A stretch of DNA of 64,000 nucleotides, taken from positions 34,437-98,436 of the forward strand of contig JACYLN010000130.1 in NCBI GenBank assembly GCA_015272515.1. Reading direction: 5' to 3'. A model generated the notes under the pieces. It did no database searches. It saw only the letters and a list, made by a program, of their open reading frames with translations, and was not told the DNA's origin. Position numbers and translations under genes: made by a program. The stretch comes from Leptolyngbyaceae cyanobacterium C42_A2020_001. Its GTDB lineage: Bacteria; Cyanobacteriota; Cyanobacteriia; Leptolyngbyales; Leptolyngbyaceae. Below, piece after piece: positions 44,810-54,461 of the stretch. Position 1 is the stretch's first letter. Each line of letters starts with the position of its first letter.

Positions 44810-45407
44810 TAGGCTTTGCTTTGTTAGGTATGACAGAAGCAAGTCAGAAAATGGAGAATTAATTCAAAATGAAAAGTTAAAGTTCAAACTGCTTTCTGGT
44901 AAGGCTTTGTCGCTTTTAGATCTTGAATTATTCTTGCCCAAAGCTGTCTTCAATTCCCATTCCTACGGGTTCTGACTCGCCTCTACATTTTGTGTGGAGT
45001 GAGCGCAGTGCCACATCCTGGTCCCTGGGGAGATTTCTGAATCTGGCGCTGCGTTCATGGGAACATTCCACAAAACCAACAGAATTTGTCTCAGTCAGCT
45101 CCAAACCGACAAAGATTAGAAGAAACTAAGCATTTCCTGAGAAAAGGTCAACTTTAATTAAGAGAGCGTCGTCCAGAAAGGATTGAATGCAGGAATTGGG
45201 CAGATTGTAAACTTTGGCGTGTTTTGTTGCCCAGGATGCATTTGAAAAAGGGGATTCCGGTTACTCTCTAAATAATTTGGGCAGTTTGGAAGCCATCTTT
45301 TTTTGACCAAGTTTCCACTGAATCTTAAAAAATTCATTCTTTTGAAAGACTTCTCAACTCAGGGAAGATACAATACTTAATATATTCGAGTTAGTAGTAA
45401 CACTTTT
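44810..45407. other. gene-free region between carB and the sigma factor
   Basis: About 600 bases. An open frame at 44923-45129 has no ribosome binding site, biased composition or recognisable motif and is not called. Promoter-like elements for the downstream sigma gene may lie near 45370-45395 (TACAAT, TATATT), but no pair with proper spacing is convincing. Confidence 0.4.
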
Positions 45408-45551
45408 ATGGCAATTCATCCTGATCTGCTTGCGTATTTGCTTCCTGAGGCGATCGCGATCGTGCTATGTGCGTTGGCTCTCCGTACCTGGAATTTTCAG
45501 CCACATACCTCCACGGTTGCAATTCCAGTAAAGGTACGCGAGGATTTTTAG
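45408..45551 (+). CDS. possible 47-residue small membrane protein
   Basis: ATG 45408 opens a frame to TAG 45549-45551. The product begins MAIHPDLLAYLLPEAIAIVLCALALRTW, one hydrophobic helix followed by a short polar tail. The single-span layout resembles small thylakoid or membrane subunits, but no family is recognised and the ribosome binding site is weak. It lies about 110 bases before the sigma factor gene and could be a leader peptide or chance. Confidence 0.3.
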   Translation: MAIHPDLLAYLLPEAIAIVLCALALRTWNFQPHTSTVAIPVKVREDF

Positions 45552-45658
45552 CCTGCTGCGGTCTGTACTACCCCTTCATTCTTCACCTGTTCCGTTTCGT
45601 TCACGGCTGACTTTTCTCCCAGTCGCCGCTTCGTTATCACTACTCCTTCACGAGCGTT

Positions 45659-46615
45659 ATGAAGACCTCCCAGACCTCATCGGATCTAGTTCGCACCTAT
45701 CTACGTGAGATTGGTCGCGTTCCCCTGTTAACCCACGAACAGGAAGTGTTATTGGGGAAACAGGTTCAACGTTTGTCCAGTTTGAACGATGTCAAAGATG
45801 TGTTAGCAAACCGATTGGGACGTGCTCCTTCCTTTGATGAATGGGCACAGGAAAGTCATTTGTCGATCGCCGAACTGAAGCAGGCGATCGCAGAAGGTGA
45901 ATATGCCAAACGTAAAATGGTGGAAGCAAACCTGCGTCTAGTTGTCTCCGTCGCTAAAAAATACACCAAACGGAATGTGGACCTACTTGATCTGATTCAA
46001 GAAGGCACGATTGGTATGCAACGCGGCGTGGAGAAATTTGATCCAACAAAAGGCTATCGCTTTTCAACCTATGCCTACTGGTGGATTCGGCAAGCCATCA
46101 CTCGTGCGATCGCCGAAAAAGGTCGTACTATTCGCCTCCCTATCCATATCACTGAAAAACTCAACAAGATTAAAAAAGCCCAGCGCCAACTTTCACAACG
46201 GTTGGGAAGAGCCGCCACAGCATCGGAACTAGCCCAAGAGCTTGATCTCACTCCCAAACAGGTACGGGATTATCTGGAGCAAGCCCGCCAACCCCTCTCT
46301 CTGGATTTGCGCGTGGGCGACAATCAGGATACTGAATTAGGCGAACTCCTAGAAGATACGGGTACTTCTCCCGAAGAGTTTGCACTTCAATCCTCGCTCC
46401 GAACTGATTTAGAAACTTTAATGGCAGATCTCACCCCCCAACAGCGTCAAGTTTTAACGCTGCGATTTGGGCTAGAGGATGGTCAGGCACTCACTTTGGC
46501 CAAAATTGGCGACCAACTCAACATCAGCCGCGAACGAGTTCGCCAGATCGAACGGGAAGCGTTGAGTAAATTGCGGAAGCGTAAAGCCTCGATTGGAGAA
46601 TACATCGCCAGCTAA
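45659..46615 (+). CDS. RNA polymerase sigma factor, group 2 (RpoD-like)
   Basis: A 318-residue primary-like sigma factor. Region 1.2 ([22 protein letters not shown]), region 2 ([46 protein letters not shown] and [17 protein letters not shown]), region 3 ([20 protein letters not shown]) and region 4 ([18 protein letters not shown] and [15 protein letters not shown]) are complete. The long region 1.1 of the housekeeping SigA is missing, which marks a group 2 factor (SigB-E type) used in stress, nutrient or light-dark responses. Which paralogue it is cannot be told without alignment. Confidence 0.93.
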   Translation: MKTSQTSSDLVRTYLREIGRVPLLTHEQEVLLGKQVQRLSSLNDVKDVLANRLGRAPSFDEWAQESHLSIAELKQAIAEGEYAKRKMVEANLRLVVSVAKKYTKRNVDLLDLIQEGTIGMQRGVEKFDPTKGYRFSTYAYWWIRQAITRAIAEKGRTIRLPIHITEKLNKIKKAQRQLSQRLGRAATASELAQELDLTPKQVRDYLEQARQPLSLDLRVGDNQDTELGELLEDTGTSPEEFALQSSLRTDLETLMADLTPQQRQVLTLRFGLEDGQALTLAKIGDQLNISRERVRQIEREALSKLRKRKASIGEYIAS

Positions 46616-46691
46616 AGTGGCAACACTCTACTGGAAACCGATTTGAATTTTTAGCTTTTAAGAAAAGATTTTATCCGTACCCAATCTTTCC

Positions 46692-47966
46692 TTAGAGACT
46701 GGCCAATGCGGCATTTACTGCTTGCAGTGCCTGATCGATCTCAGCCGCACTCACAATTAACGGCGGCACAAAGCGAACCACTTTGGGTCCGGCAGGCACC
46801 AAAAGCACACCCTGAGCGATGGCAGATTGCACAACTTGAGCCGAAGTCAGATCAATGTCTGCTTTCAGTTCTAGCCCGTTGATCAAGCCCCAACCGCGCA
46901 CCTCAGCCACTTTGTCAGGATAGCGTTGAGCGATCGCGTTTAGCCCAGCGCGGAGTTGCTCTCCCCGTTCCTGCACATTTTGTAGAATATTTTCTTGTTC
47001 CAGAGTTTTGCAAACTGCCAATGCCACCGCCGTTGCAAACGGATTGCCGCCAAAGGTGCTGGCGTGGTCACCTGGCTGGAATACGTTGCAAGAGGCTTTA
47101 CAGAGCATTGCTCCGATCGGAATGCCGCCCCCCAACCCTTTAGCCGAGGTGAAAATATCGGGTTCAATGCCGTGGTTTTCGTAGCCCCAAAGTTTGCCAG
47201 AGCGTCCCATGCCCACTTGCACCTCGTCACAAATCAGCAAGATGTCTTTTTCGTCGCAAATTTGACGAATGCGCTGGAAGTAGGCGGTGTCACCTGGACG
47301 CACACCCCCTTCTCCTTGTAGCGCTTCTAGCAAAATTGCTGCGACCCGGGGTTGGTTTTGATCGAGTTCAGCGATCGCGTGCTCTAGGGCAGTGATGTCG
47401 TTGTAAGGAACATAGTAGAAACCAGGAACCAGCGGACTAAACCCCTTTTGATACTTGGGTTGCCCCGTAGCAGTGATAGTGGCCAACGTCCGCCCGTGGA
47501 AGCTGGCATGAGCCGTCAAAATCACCGGATCAGCAATACCGCGAACATCGTGAGCGTATTTCCGTGCTAATTTAATTGCCCCTTCATTGGCTTCCGCACC
47601 AGAATTGCAGAAGAAGGCGCGATCGGCGCAAGAATGCTCAACCAGCCACTTCGCCAATTCTCCTTGAACGGCGGTGTAGTACAGATTGGAAACGTGGTGT
47701 AGGGTTTGAATCTGCTCGGTGACAGCTTGCACCATCACCGGATGGGCGTGTCCCAGAGTACAGGTAGCGATCCCAGCGACAAAATCCAAATATTCACGTC
47801 CATCAACATCCCACACCTGGCATCCTGCACCCCGCTCTAACGTAATCGGGTAGCGAGCATAAGTTCTCATTACGTACTCATCAAACTCTTCAGGGGTGAA
47901 GGGCTGGGAGACGTTGAGGGGTTCAGCGACCGTGGGAGGGGTTTGAAGTAATACGTCTGGACTCAC
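46692..47966 (-). CDS. argD: acetylornithine aminotransferase
   Basis: A 424-residue class III PLP-dependent transaminase of arginine synthesis, converting N-acetylglutamate semialdehyde to N-acetylornithine. Seen are FVAGIATCTLGHAHPVMVQAV, FFCNSGAEANEGAIKLARKYAHDV, ASFHGRTLATITATGQPKYQKGF, the PLP-contacting LICDEVQVGMGRSG and the Schiff-base lysine in FTSAKGLGGGIPIGAML. The start is GTG 47966 with GAGGAA upstream. Gabaculine-type ornithine transaminases are close relatives, but the motif set and context fit ArgD. Confidence 0.92.
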   Translation of the reverse strand: MSPDVLLQTPPTVAEPLNVSQPFTPEEFDEYVMRTYARYPITLERGAGCQVWDVDGREYLDFVAGIATCTLGHAHPVMVQAVTEQIQTLHHVSNLYYTAVQGELAKWLVEHSCADRAFFCNSGAEANEGAIKLARKYAHDVRGIADPVILTAHASFHGRTLATITATGQPKYQKGFSPLVPGFYYVPYNDITALEHAIAELDQNQPRVAAILLEALQGEGGVRPGDTAYFQRIRQICDEKDILLICDEVQVGMGRSGKLWGYENHGIEPDIFTSAKGLGGGIPIGAMLCKASCNVFQPGDHASTFGGNPFATAVALAVCKTLEQENILQNVQERGEQLRAGLNAIAQRYPDKVAEVRGWGLINGLELKADIDLTSAQVVQSAIAQGVLLVPAGPKVVRFVPPLIVSAAEIDQALQAVNAALASL

Positions 47967-48234
47967 TAGAATTCTTCCTCAAACTCTGGATGGGCAATGT
48001 GCAACGCTAGCTCCGCGCAGCAAATTCAAAAATTTACTACTTTTAACCATAGCGGATCTATTTGTCAGGCACTGGGGTGAAATCCACAGGTTAATTTTCT
48101 GTGACAATTTGTTTGTCTTAACTTTTAACTTTCAAATTCTACACTGCTCTCATTCCCAACCTTTCTCCCAATGTGGGCTACGGCGTATAAACAAGTTAGG
48201 GATAAGGTTGTTTCAATCCTTGCTGTATCACGGG

Positions 48235-50178
48235 TCAAAAAATCTCAAAAGACAGAGCATAGTTTTCTGGTTGAGCTGTGGAGACTTCAATCACATAATC
48301 CCCATCCATTGGGAGGGAACCTTTCCAGTCTTTAGAGGTAGTGGTGGTGCCACCGATGCGCTGCCCATTAGGAGCGATCGCGCTAAGGCTAACTTTTCCC
48401 TGAAGCACTTTCACCAGAACCAGTTGTCCTTGCTTGGCTCTAAGCAGGTAGCGCCGAATTTGCTGCGAGGAAATGCTGCCTGTTACGGTTGTGCCGTTGG
48501 CTCCCCGCGCAAAAGAGACGCGTTCAGTTTGCTCCTGAGTCGGGCGAGAAGTGGGAGTTACCGCCACATCTAAAGTGTAGCCACCGGAACCAGAGATTTG
48601 AATCAAATATTGGTCATTGGCAGGTAGCTGACCTGTCCAACTGCGGGTTTGATACGCCGCTGCGTCTACACCCTCTTGATCAGACCGCAATACGTTCATC
48701 ACCACGCCTGTTCCATTGAGTGTTGCGGTGAGAATCTGCCCCTGAGCGGCACTCAAAACATAGGATTGAAGATTGTGTGTTTGTAAGTTTCCTTGAAGCG
48801 TAGTAGAAATTTTGCCAGGAGGAAATTCAACCCGTTGAGGGGGAGCGGCACTCATGGCGACATTTCGTTGAGCGGCGAAGTCTGGTGAAGCGGATGGGGA
48901 TTGCAGGAGGGAATTCGCGGAGTGGTTTCCGTGAGATTGGATGATTTTGGATACTTCAGATTGGGATAGCTTCTCACCTGATACCCACACCTCACCGCCA
49001 GAATTGGTCGGTTCTGTCCACAACTTCCAGAACAAAGACCCAGCCAGAACAGTTCCCAACAAGAACGCGGCGGTCATTGCGAATCGTAGATTCTTGCTCT
49101 TTGCTGGATGCAGCCGCGATCGCGGCTGGGAAAGTAAACGAGAGCGGTTGGAAGACCGACGGCTAGAGCTAGAAGATGAAGTGCCTGTTAGTTGGGTTGG
49201 CGAACCTGACTGATTGGAATTGAGCAGCGTTGATGTGAGAGAAGCTGGGTGGATCGAACCCATTCTCTCGGTGTCTAAGCTAGTCAATGCGGGTTGAGCA
49301 AAGGTTTTGGGATCTAGCAGAGGTTGCAGTTCTTGCCAAACGTCCTGGGCTGATTGGTAGCGATCGCCCGGATACACTTGCAGCATCCGTTTCAAAATAC
49401 TGGTCAATTCAGCGCTCACTAGGGCATACGGTTGCCAACGCCACTCCAAAGTTTGACTATCTAACAGCAATCGCGGCTCTTTTCCGGTCAGCAATGCCAA
49501 ACACGTCGCCGCCAGAGAATACAAATCACTATTGGGATACACCTGTCCGGTTTGCAATTGTTCAGGTGGGGCGTAGCCAATTTTGCCAACGCGAGTGACG
49601 GCTGAAGTGAGCGGCCAATGATTGGTTGCTTCTTTCACTGCACCAAAATCAATCAACACTGGTAATCCAGTTTCCGTCAGCCCTGAACCACTATCGCCAA
49701 CGGCAGACTGAGGTTTGAGAATAATGTTTTCGGGGGAAATGTCGCGATGAATAATGCCGCGATCGTGAATATAGGTAAGCACGGGCAGCATCTTATCCAA
49801 GAAATAGCAAACCTCTGATTCAGAAAAGGTTTGTCCCTGTTGCCGACGCTCATTCAACAAATGCCGATAGGTTTGCCCATCTACAAAATCCTGTACCAAA
49901 AATAAGCGCTGTCTATCCTCAAATGCTGCCCAAAATCGAGGAACTTGAGGATGCTGAATTTGATACAGAGTACTGGCTTCTCGCTGAAATAAAGTCTGAG
50001 ATTTTTGGACAAGGGCTTCGTCTTCGTAAGGAACGGCAAATTCCTTTAAAACACAGCGCTCATCAAACCGTTCTTGATCAACTGCAAGATAGGTACGACC
50101 AAATCCACCCTGCCCTAAGATGGCTTGAATCAAATACCGCTGCCTTAGAAGGGTTCCCAAAGGAATTGGAGGAACCAT
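48235..50178 (-). CDS. serine/threonine protein kinase with two PPC-like domains
   Basis: A 647-residue membrane kinase. The kinase domain (about 12-280) has the glycine loop GQGGFGRTYLA, the VLKE lysine, catalytic loop GIIHRDISPENIIL and DFGAVKE. A linker rich in Ser and basic residues leads to one membrane span (FAMTAAFLLGTVLAGSLFW, near 390). The periplasmic part (about 455-647) holds two related beta domains: FPPGKISTTLQGNLQTHNLQSYVLSAAQGQIL and ARGANGTTVTGSISSQQIRRYLLRAKQGQLV, resembling pre-peptidase C-terminal domains. The layout suggests sensing outside the inner membrane and phosphorylation inside. ATG 50178; the earlier in-frame start at 50262 adds unrelated residues. Confidence 0.9.
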   Translation of the reverse strand: MVPPIPLGTLLRQRYLIQAILGQGGFGRTYLAVDQERFDERCVLKEFAVPYEDEALVQKSQTLFQREASTLYQIQHPQVPRFWAAFEDRQRLFLVQDFVDGQTYRHLLNERRQQGQTFSESEVCYFLDKMLPVLTYIHDRGIIHRDISPENIILKPQSAVGDSGSGLTETGLPVLIDFGAVKEATNHWPLTSAVTRVGKIGYAPPEQLQTGQVYPNSDLYSLAATCLALLTGKEPRLLLDSQTLEWRWQPYALVSAELTSILKRMLQVYPGDRYQSAQDVWQELQPLLDPKTFAQPALTSLDTERMGSIHPASLTSTLLNSNQSGSPTQLTGTSSSSSSRRSSNRSRLLSQPRSRLHPAKSKNLRFAMTAAFLLGTVLAGSLFWKLWTEPTNSGGEVWVSGEKLSQSEVSKIIQSHGNHSANSLLQSPSASPDFAAQRNVAMSAAPPQRVEFPPGKISTTLQGNLQTHNLQSYVLSAAQGQILTATLNGTGVVMNVLRSDQEGVDAAAYQTRSWTGQLPANDQYLIQISGSGGYTLDVAVTPTSRPTQEQTERVSFARGANGTTVTGSISSQQIRRYLLRAKQGQLVLVKVLQGKVSLSAIAPNGQRIGGTTTTSKDWKGSLPMDGDYVIEVSTAQPENYALSFEIF

Positions 50179-50378
50179 AACAAATCCGCACTCCTTCAGA
50201 AAAATCACACCAATGGGTGATCCCCATCTTGGCGTATTGATGGGGAATTTTCCACGGTGCAAGACCCCCTATGGGGATGTAGCAGTTCTCATTTAGTGAG
50301 ATAGCTGGTCGGAATGGGAGATGGGGGATGGGGGTTAGGGTTATTCTTTATCTAACTGGCCGGAAGGAAATTGCCCGA

Positions 50379-51419
50379 TTACCGGACAAATTTGGGCATG
50401 ACTTCAGCCGAGGTAAAGATGCCATAGATGCCGCGACGATGCAGTTCAACTCCAGCTTTGAGATAGCCGAAGGCTGGACCACACACGTTTGCTGCCATGC
50501 TGGTTTCATCGCCTAATGTAAAGGTGTGGGTAGAAATTTTGCCTTCAAAGGTGCGCCCAGTAATTTGCACGTTGGTGCTTAGCGGCTTTTTAGGGTTACG
50601 GGTGTCTACTACACCACCAACTGAAACGCGATCGCGATCGCAAATTCCTGCCAGCTCCAACATCACATCGTCGGCATGTTCCATACTTTCTAGCGTTAGA
50701 ATACCGTTTGTTCGGTCGAGTAAGGCTTCAACTTCTGCATCGGTCATAGCTCTAGCCTGTTCAACGCTGTAGCCCGGCAAATGGGCAATGTCTTCTCGAA
50801 TTGTGGCGCGATAAGCCTCCCAATTGGCAATTCCCACTCCAAAGGTAATTTTTACCTGATGAATTTCACTGTAGCTTTGAGCGGCCAGAGCCGCCGCTGC
50901 TGTCAACAGTCCCGGCGTTGCACCACAGCCAGTCATATACGTAATCCCGGCTGAACGTAGTTCATCAGACAGTTCCAGTAATTGCTCAACCGCACTGGTG
51001 CGCTTAATCGCATCAACTAAAACCCCTCGCCATCCAGCCTGGATGAATTGCTTTGCAACCGATGCCATAAAAGTATTCGGTAAGTTTGGCAGTGCCAGGA
51101 AATAGCCATCCACCTGACTTGCCTTTGTCATTAAGTCTTGAATGCTGTCACTGCTTAGGGTTCCAGTTGCCTCCAGATACCCCAATGAACCTTGAGCATG
51201 ATATGCGGTAATACAATCTTGAGGGTTCAGTCCTGCGGGATTGTAAACAAACCCTTTTTGATCAGCGGCAGCGACCCAGCGCATTTCTTGCTTCAGAGCC
51301 AAAACTCGACTGGCAGCCTGTCCTAAACCACCAAAGCCGAGAACTCCTACGCGAATCGGGGAAGCATGACCAGCCGAAGATGAAGCGATCGCTGGTGCTA
51401 CAGCAGTATTTTCAACCAT
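50379..51419 (-). CDS. saccharopine-dehydrogenase-like NAD(P)-dependent oxidoreductase
   Basis: A 346-residue cytoplasmic enzyme with an N-terminal Rossmann fold ([20 protein letters not shown], residues ~22-41) and a catalytic domain that includes [15 protein letters not shown] (near 165) and [19 protein letters not shown]. Cyanobacterial homologues are usually labelled saccharopine dehydrogenase-like; the reaction has not been assigned. Lysine synthesis in cyanobacteria does not use saccharopine, so the real substrate is probably something else. There is no operon partner. Confidence is high that it is a gene of this fold and low for any specific reaction. Confidence 0.7.
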   Translation of the reverse strand: MVENTAVAPAIASSSAGHASPIRVGVLGFGGLGQAASRVLALKQEMRWVAAADQKGFVYNPAGLNPQDCITAYHAQGSLGYLEATGTLSSDSIQDLMTKASQVDGYFLALPNLPNTFMASVAKQFIQAGWRGVLVDAIKRTSAVEQLLELSDELRSAGITYMTGCGATPGLLTAAAALAAQSYSEIHQVKITFGVGIANWEAYRATIREDIAHLPGYSVEQARAMTDAEVEALLDRTNGILTLESMEHADDVMLELAGICDRDRVSVGGVVDTRNPKKPLSTNVQITGRTFEGKISTHTFTLGDETSMAANVCGPAFGYLKAGVELHRRGIYGIFTSAEVMPKFVR

Positions 51420-51794
51420 GTCTCTGTTCTTACCAAATTTGCAACAACTCCTATTATCCGCTGAAGCTTACCGACCGTCTCAGAATCCACCAACCGATAG
51501 AGGAAAATAAATACAGCAGTTTATAAACTTTCATAAAGTTTAGTCAGCTAAAACCCCTGACTTGACTGGAATTGAAAGTTAAGCGAGACTGTCAGATAAC
51601 TGAGCTTCCACCCTCGATTTTTATTAAGTAGTGTTAAGTTTATTTGATTTTGGTCGATTTTCGATCCGGACTGTAGCTTAGCAACCGGGTGGTTCGCTGA
51701 ATCCAAGAACGCTTTTTTGTCACGATTGTTGAGTTAAATCAGCGGGTCGTTTTGGCAAAGGAGCCTCGAAACACTCGAAACAATGGTTGAGAGC
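51420..51794. other. leader region of the DUF2997-ycf35-ferredoxin cluster
   Basis: About 360 gene-free, AT-rich bases upstream of the cluster. AAAGGAG at 51758-51764 is too far from either start codon to be its ribosome binding site. A stretch near 51670-51705 looks superficially tRNA-like but does not fold as one. No motif could be supported. Confidence 0.4.
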
Positions 51795-52004
51795 ATGGAA
51801 ACTCTAGAGTTTATTATTTATCCCGATGGACGGGTGCAAGAGAAGGTGACAGGCATTGTTGGCGCTTCCTGCGCTGAGGTAACTGCCGCCATTGAAGCTC
51901 AGCTCGGTCACGTTCTTAGCCAAGAAATGACCTCCGAATACTTTGCTCAGAAGATTGAACAATCAACTGCGGCAACAAATCACACCACTTTTAGCGAGTG
52001 GTAA
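51795..52004 (+). CDS. DUF2997 domain protein
   Basis: A 69-residue protein, METLEFIIYPDGRVQEKVTG... with GASCAEVTAAIEAQLGHVLSQEMTSEYF. These features match DUF2997, a small cyanobacterial family found next to ycf35. The function is unknown. ATG 51795 gives the conserved N-terminus; an ATG at 51783 adds four residues (MVES). It begins a plus-strand cluster with ycf35 and a ferredoxin, a conserved neighbourhood in cyanobacteria as far as recalled. Confidence 0.8.
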   Translation: METLEFIIYPDGRVQEKVTGIVGASCAEVTAAIEAQLGHVLSQEMTSEYFAQKIEQSTAATNHTTFSEW

Positions 52005-52047
52005 TTCACAAACTACTTTGTCCAACTTCCGTTCGTTAGAAATTGCC

Positions 52048-52434
52048 ATGTCACACTTTAGCCAAATCAAAACTCAGATTCGTAATCTCTCCTCCCTGCA
52101 AGCGGCTTTGACCGATCTTGGCATCGATTGGAAGCCCGGTCCGCAAGAAGTCCGTGGATACCGTGAGCAAACGCATACGGCTGATGTTGTCATTGAGCAA
52201 AGCAATGGATATGACATTGGCTTTAGCTGGAATGGTGCTGAGTATGAATTAGTTGCTGATCTGCAATTTTGGAATCAGCCTACTCCGGTTGACCATTTCT
52301 TGAGTAAAGTGACTCAGCGTTACGCGTTCCAAACTGTACTAAACGAGTCCGTTCAACGGGGCTTCCAAGTCTCCGAGCAACAGCAAAACTCAGATGGTTC
52401 AATTCGTCTCGTACTTCAACGCTGGGGCGCTTAA
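52048..52434 (+). CDS. ycf35: Ycf35 (DUF1257) protein
   Basis: A 128-residue protein of the Ycf35/DUF1257 family, encoded in cyanobacteria and in some algal chloroplasts. MSHFSQIKTQIRNLSSLQAALTDLGIDW and GYDIGFSWNGAEYELVADLQFW are typical. ATG 52048 is the family start; the frame extends upstream to 51943 over the end of the DUF2997 gene, which is not used. The function is not known. It lies 43 bases past the DUF2997 stop and is likely co-transcribed. A long hairpin separates it from the ferredoxin gene. Confidence 0.88.
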   Translation: MSHFSQIKTQIRNLSSLQAALTDLGIDWKPGPQEVRGYREQTHTADVVIEQSNGYDIGFSWNGAEYELVADLQFWNQPTPVDHFLSKVTQRYAFQTVLNESVQRGFQVSEQQQNSDGSIRLVLQRWGA

Positions 52435-52462
52435 ACTTTTTTAACCAAGTGAAAACCTTTCT

Positions 52463-52519
52463 GGCGAAGTATGCATCAAACCTCTACGTGTTTGGCAGGT
52501 TTTGAGGGGATACTTCGCC
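52463..52519 (+). terminator. two-tier hairpin between ycf35 and the ferredoxin gene
   Basis: GGCGAAGTAT (52463-52472) and ATACTTCGCC (52510-52519) are perfect 10-bp arms. In the loop AAACCT (52478-52483) and AGGTTT (52497-52502) pair again. Only TTT follows, so it may be a partial terminator or an mRNA-stabilising structure. Confidence 0.65.
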
Positions 52520-52569
52520 TTTGCACATCACGACAACATTAACAGCATTTATTTTTTGGTTACTGCCCT

Positions 52570-53031
52570 ATGGAAGATGTTTCAAGGGATGTTGCTCCAC
52601 TATCTACCAACATTTCAAACCGCTCTGGGCTAGAGCCTGAGTTAGGAGGGTTTTTAAGAGAGGCTCCGGAGCGCTCAGGGTTTGAGCCGGAATTGGGCGG
52701 ACTGTTTCGCCAGAAAGGGGTATATGTAGACGAAGTCACCTGTATCGGTTGTAAGCATTGTGCTCACGTGGCGCGAAATACGTTTTACATCGAGCCAGAT
52801 TACGGACGATCGCGAGTTATCAGCCAGACTGGAGATGTTGAAGAAGTTATTCAGGAAGCAATTGATACCTGTCCAGTTGATTGTATCCACTGGGTGGGTT
52901 ATACAGAACTGAAACAGCTCGAAGAGGAACGAAAGTATCAGGTGATTCCTCTGGCAGGTTTCCCAATTGACTATTCTCTGGTTCGCAAGAAAGTGCAAGA
53001 AAAACGCGATCGCCGCAAGAAAGCTAAGTGA
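52570..53031 (+). CDS. [4Fe-4S] ferredoxin of the ycf35 cluster
   Basis: A 153-residue small electron carrier. The cluster ligands are CIGCKHC (near residue 57) and a distant CPVDC (near 95), enough for one 4Fe-4S cluster. A conserved lead-in GVYVDEVTCIGCKHCAHVARNTFYIEPDYGR matches plant and cyanobacterial DnaJ-ferredoxin-like proteins, though no J domain is present here. The N-terminal region has a doubled motif, RSGLEPELGGFLR and RSGFEPELGGLFR (residues ~18-48). A basic helix ends the chain (KKVQEKRDRRKKAK). A link to photosystem or redox maintenance is inferred from neighbours. ATG 52570. Confidence 0.87.
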   Translation: MEDVSRDVAPLSTNISNRSGLEPELGGFLREAPERSGFEPELGGLFRQKGVYVDEVTCIGCKHCAHVARNTFYIEPDYGRSRVISQTGDVEEVIQEAIDTCPVDCIHWVGYTELKQLEEERKYQVIPLAGFPIDYSLVRKKVQEKRDRRKKAK

Positions 53032-53571
53032 TTAAGAGTTAACGCTTTGCAAAAGTAACTCTGGGCTGGCGTTGTGATTGAGGAAGGAAAATTGGTGCTT
53101 GTAGCGCAGTCTTCCTTGCCGATCTAAGACAAATTGGGCAGGAAGGGGTGCACCGAGCGCTTGCCCGGTTCGATAAACCCGAAAAACCTGACAAGACGGA
53201 TCACTGAGCAGGGGCATGTTCAACCCTAGCTCCTGTACAACAATCTGGCTTTGTCGCTGATCAGTGCTAGTAATCATCAATAGCTCAATGCCTCGATCTT
53301 GAAACTGCTCATAGCTTTCGTTCAAGGCTTTGATATGGGGAAAGCAGAACGGACAATACTGCTTCTCGGTAAAAATCCGGGTAAATGCCAGTACGACGGG
53401 TTGTTTCCCCCGATAGCTGGAAAGCTGAACTGTACCACCGTTAGTGATGTCTGGCAGCACAAAATCAGGCGTAACCATGCCATAACTCAGGTCATTGCTG
53501 GCTGGGATAGGCAAAAAGTTTTTGAAGAAGCGATCGCTGAGCAGACCGCTAAAATCCGTTGAAGTCAACAT
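53032..53571 (-). CDS. peroxiredoxin-like (AhpC/TSA, redoxin) protein
   Basis: A 179-residue thioredoxin-fold protein: GMVTPDFVLPDITNGGTVQLSSYRGKQPVVLAF, then CPFCFPHIKALNESYEQFQDRGIELLMI (CXXC near residue 73) and LPLLSDP-like and AQFVLDRQGRLRYKH segments. The CPFC site resembles a thioredoxin-type active site more than the typical peroxiredoxin TXXC, so it may be a peroxiredoxin-like reductase. There is no signal peptide. Its stop touches the stop of the convergent ferredoxin gene. Distinct from the typical 2-Cys enzyme encoded next. Confidence 0.8.
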   Translation of the reverse strand: MLTSTDFSGLLSDRFFKNFLPIPASNDLSYGMVTPDFVLPDITNGGTVQLSSYRGKQPVVLAFTRIFTEKQYCPFCFPHIKALNESYEQFQDRGIELLMITSTDQRQSQIVVQELGLNMPLLSDPSCQVFRVYRTGQALGAPLPAQFVLDRQGRLRYKHQFSFLNHNASPELLLQSVNS

Positions 53572-53705
53572 AAAAGTTACTCAGAAATTCCAACCTTATG
53601 TCAAACATTTCTTTACATATCTTAACCTAAATCTCCAGCTCGATGAGAGGTTGAATCCCTGCTTTCTTCCACTACTTCCGTCTCAATGGGCATAAAAACA
53701 TGGGC

Positions 53706-53738
53706 ATAAAAAAGGGTGAGCGATGATGCCCACCCTCA
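53706..53738 (-). terminator. rho-independent terminator of the 2-Cys peroxiredoxin gene
   Basis: GGGTGAGC (53714-53721) and GCCCACCC (53728-53735) pair with one wobble around a 6-base loop. On the minus strand six T follow. A direct duplication of ATGGGCATAAAAA lies just beyond (53688-53710). Confidence 0.85.
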
Positions 53739-53759
53739 AAAGCTAGAAGGTTGCTACAG

Positions 53760-54356
53760 TTACACAGCCGCGAAATAATCCTTTGATTTCACAGGATCAG
53801 GGTTCATGGTTGCATCACCGGGCTTCCAACCAGCAGGGCATACTTCATCAGGGTGAGACTGCACATATTGAATCGCTTGCAAAGTCCGCAGAGTTTCATC
53901 AACGCTACGACCAAATGCCAGGTTGTTGATGGTCGAATGCTGAATGACCCCGTCTTTGTCGATGATGAACAAACCGCGTAGGGCAATGCCTTCATCAGCT
54001 AGCACGTTGTAAGCGCTGCTAATTTCTTTCTTGATGTCGGACACTAGAGGATAGTTCAAATCACCAACGCCGCCAGATTTGCGATCAGTTTGAATCCAGG
54101 CAAGGTGAGAGAATTCGCTATCCACAGAGACTCCCAACACCTCGGTGTTGATGCTCTTGAATTCCTCGTAGCGATCGCTAAATGCGGTGATCTCGGTTGG
54201 GCAAACAAAGGTAAAGTCTAAAGGGTAGAAGAACAGAACCACGTACTTGCCACGATAGTCGGAAAGTTTGATGGTTTTGAACTCCTGATCGACTACAGCA
54301 GTTGCGGTAAAGTCAGGAGCAGATTGCCCAACGCGCAAGCATCCTTCATGATGCAT
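53760..54356 (-). CDS. typical 2-Cys peroxiredoxin
   Basis: A 198-residue thiol peroxidase that reduces peroxides in the cytoplasm, recycled by thioredoxin. The peroxidatic cysteine is in [16 protein letters not shown] (near residue 52), the resolving one in [10 protein letters not shown] (near 170), and the YF-type C-terminal tail (SKDYFAAV) associated with sensitivity to overoxidation is present. [10 protein letters not shown], the eukaryotic-type GGLG loop, is also visible, so hyperoxidation is possible. ATG 54356 has AAGGAGG ten bases upstream; a start at 54392 is less likely. An imperfect palindrome 106 bases upstream may be its operator. Confidence 0.95.
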   Translation of the reverse strand: MHHEGCLRVGQSAPDFTATAVVDQEFKTIKLSDYRGKYVVLFFYPLDFTFVCPTEITAFSDRYEEFKSINTEVLGVSVDSEFSHLAWIQTDRKSGGVGDLNYPLVSDIKKEISSAYNVLADEGIALRGLFIIDKDGVIQHSTINNLAFGRSVDETLRTLQAIQYVQSHPDEVCPAGWKPGDATMNPDPVKSKDYFAAV

Positions 54357-54461
54357 GAGATAGTAGCCTCCTTGTAATAAATGCGTCTTCAAGCTTCAGG
54401 ACGAACAAACAGTCGCCTAGAGTGCTCAATGAGAGTCAGTAGCGACAAATACTTACCAACA

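Noticed and set aside
44923..45129. 68-residue ORF downstream of carB
   Set aside because: No ribosome binding site, no recognisable motif and unremarkable composition; likely chance.
51670..51710. tRNA-like stretch (GTAGCTTAGCAACCGGGTGGTTCG)
   Set aside because: It cannot be folded into a cloverleaf with an anticodon arm and acceptor stem; only the wording is tRNA-like.
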